Assembly: GCA_937915955.1 (NCBI GenBank)
Contig: CALGIB010000008.1
Span: forward strand, 1 to 7,107
DNA: 7,107 nt
Direction of reading: 5' to 3'
Source: an uncultured Pseudomonadota bacterium
GTDB lineage: Bacteria; Myxococcota_A; UBA796; CAJQPC01
Position 1 is the first letter of the stretch, and the number at the start of each line of letters is the position of its first letter. This document shows positions 5,971-7,107 of the stretch, piece by piece. The notes beneath the pieces are model-generated. The model did no database searches, was not told where the DNA came from, and saw only the letters and a program-made list of their open reading frames with translations. Made by a program: the position numbers and the translations under genes.

Positions 5971-7107
5971 TCACTCGTCGTCGAGGTAGCCCAGCGCCTC
6001 GAGCGCCGCGCGGACCTCGTCGGTCATGCTCTCGGGCCGCCAGAGCGGAGCGCGCCCGTCCCAGCTCTCCAGCTGCTCGCGCAGCCTCGCCTCGACCTGC
6101 TCGTCCTGAGCCTCCGGCTGGCCCTCCTCGAGCAGGAAGAGCGCCTCGCGGCTCCGTCGGGGCTCGACGATCAACAGGTGGCCTTCGTCGGCCACGCCTC
6201 GCTCCATGTACGCGTTGTTCCAGGCGGGGGGCCGCTCGAAGGCGGCGGGCTTGGTGGCCTCCAGGAAGATCGGCAGCGCCTCGATCGCCAGCCCCTGCAA
6301 CGCTGGACCCAGGTCCCGGCCGGTCCCGAGCGTCGTCGGCAGTCCCGCCAGACCGAGCAGCGTCGGGCCGATGTCGCTGAGCTGCACCGGGGTCTCCACC
6401 ACGCCGGGCGCGATGCCCGAGCCGCTCACGATCAGCGGCACGTGCGTGACGGCCAGATCGATCTCCGAGCCGTGTCCGACGGGGGCCGTGCGGTCCTCGA
6501 AGAACATCTCGCCGTGGTCGGCTGTGACCACCACCGTCGGCTCGATGCCGCGGTCCGAGAGTCCTACCAGGAGCTGCCCGACCTGGTCGTCGGCGTAGGC
6601 GACCTCGGCCTGGTAGAGCCCGCGGAATGCGGCCTGGTCCTCCTCGCTCAGCCGGCCGCTTCGGAACGACTCGGCCGCACGATCCGCCGCGTGGGCCGGA
6701 CTGCCGAAGCGACCTCGCCGCCCCTCGGCCACGAACCGGGCCCGCCAGGCTCTCGGCGCCTCGTAGGGCGTGTGGGCGTCGTAGTAGTGCACCCACAGGA
6801 ACAGGGGCTTGTCGACCTGTCGCTGATCCACGCTGGCCAGCGCGCGGGAGGTCACGTCGTCGCCGCGCGCCTCGTAGCGCTTGCCCTTGTCGACGCCGAG
6901 GTCGTCGTCGTAGGCCGCGAAGCCCTGCTGCAGGTTCGTGCTCGTGTCCACCGCGCTGGCCGCGACGACCGCGCGGGTGTCCCAGCCGGCCCCGGTCAGC
7001 CTCTCGGCCAGGGTGTCGATCTCGTCGGCGAGCGGGAACCCGTTGCGGGCGATGGCGTGCCCGTGCGGGTCCAGCCCTGTCATCATCGAGGCGTGGCTGC
7101 TGAGCGT
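5971..7107 (-). CDS. Sulfatase / alkaline-phosphatase superfamily hydrolase (5' end outside window)
   Basis: The C-terminal 378 residues of a sulfatase-fold enzyme are present; the frame is open through the window edge, so the start lies outside. Numbered from the first visible residue, the motifs are TLSSHASMMTG (1-11, nucleophile region), HYYDAHTPYE (107-116), VVVTADHGE (192-200, metal-binding Asp197/His198), GHG (211-213), THVPLIV (221-227), LSDIGPTLLGLAG (243-255) and the common C-terminal LEALGYL (369-375). The superfamily hydrolyses or transfers sulfate or phosphate esters using two or one metal ions. The nucleophile position is Thr, not the Cys/Ser of formylglycine-dependent sulfatases, so a true sulfatase activity is uncertain. 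The signal peptide or lipobox region would be off-window. It is convergent with the purine operon and shares the low-TTT codon use of that block. Family confidence is high; substrate unknown. Confidence 0.88.
   Translation of the reverse strand, partial: TLSSHASMMTGLDPHGHAIARNGFPLADEIDTLAERLTGAGWDTRAVVAASAVDTSTNLQQGFAAYDDDLGVDKGKRYEARGDDVTSRALASVDQRQVDKPLFLWVHYYDAHTPYEAPRAWRARFVAEGRRGRFGSPAHAADRAAESFRSGRLSEEDQAAFRGLYQAEVAYADDQVGQLLVGLSDRGIEPTVVVTADHGEMFFEDRTAPVGHGSEIDLAVTHVPLIVSGSGIAPGVVETPVQLSDIGPTLLGLAGLPTTLGTGRDLGPALQGLAIEALPIFLEATKPAAFERPPAWNNAYMERGVADEGHLLIVEPRRSREALFLLEEGQPEAQDEQVEARLREQLESWDGRAPLWRPESMTDEVRAALEALGYLDDE

Noticed and set aside
5720..5989. 89-residue + strand frame in the gap after uraH
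   Set aside because: Ser/Thr/Arg/Pro-rich with no motif. The minus-strand frames here look more protein-like.
5960..6796. 278-residue minus-strand frame overlapping the sulfatase
   Set aside because: Arg/Gly/Pro-rich translation in the alternate frame; the sulfatase frame carries all the conserved motifs.

Overview
The window is very GC-rich bacterial DNA. The kinase carries the HRDISPHN catalytic loop common in Myxococcota and related former Deltaproteobacteria. Together with the gene-dense layout and the sulfatase-like gene, this suggests that broad group, but no marker gene fixes the taxon. No RNA gene, mobile element, CRISPR array, origin or convincing intrinsic terminator was seen.

Layout. 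Left block (1 to about 2975, + strand): a complete M24B Xaa-Pro aminopeptidase (44-1390), then a PknB-type serine/threonine kinase (from 1442) with a long disordered linker and one membrane helix. Right block (about 2975-5603, + strand): a purine-ring degradation cassette made of the C-terminal half of an allantoinase, a fused allantoicase/OHCU decarboxylase (3763-5274) and a 5-hydroxyisourate hydrolase (5271-5603), all with overlapping start and stop codons. Far right (minus strand): two small overlapping ORFs (5588-5925) and a sulfatase/alkaline-phosphatase superfamily gene (5971-7107) that runs off the window.

The main oddity is the join. The kinase reading frame continues without a stop from its membrane helix straight into the middle of an allantoinase, giving a 774-residue chimeric ORF (1442-3766). 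The allantoinase half lacks its N-terminal HxH metal site and has Asn where a metal-ligand His is expected. It would also lie outside the membrane. Phe codon use changes at the same place: about 10 of 32 are TTT before it and none of 27 after it. The simplest reading is that two unrelated loci, perhaps from two genomes, are joined at about 2948-2985, by an assembly chimera or a real rearrangement. I do not read it as a designed fusion enzyme.

Working together: the right-block enzymes cover urate breakdown after urate oxidase. HIU hydrolase makes OHCU, the decarboxylase domain makes S-allantoin, allantoinase (broken here) makes allantoate, and allantoicase makes ureidoglycolate plus urea. Urate oxidase is not in the window. 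I found no convincing new biological system. The points worth checking are the chimeric junction, the alc-uraD fusion, the Thr-nucleophile 'sulfatase', and a small membrane-protein locus that looks frameshifted.
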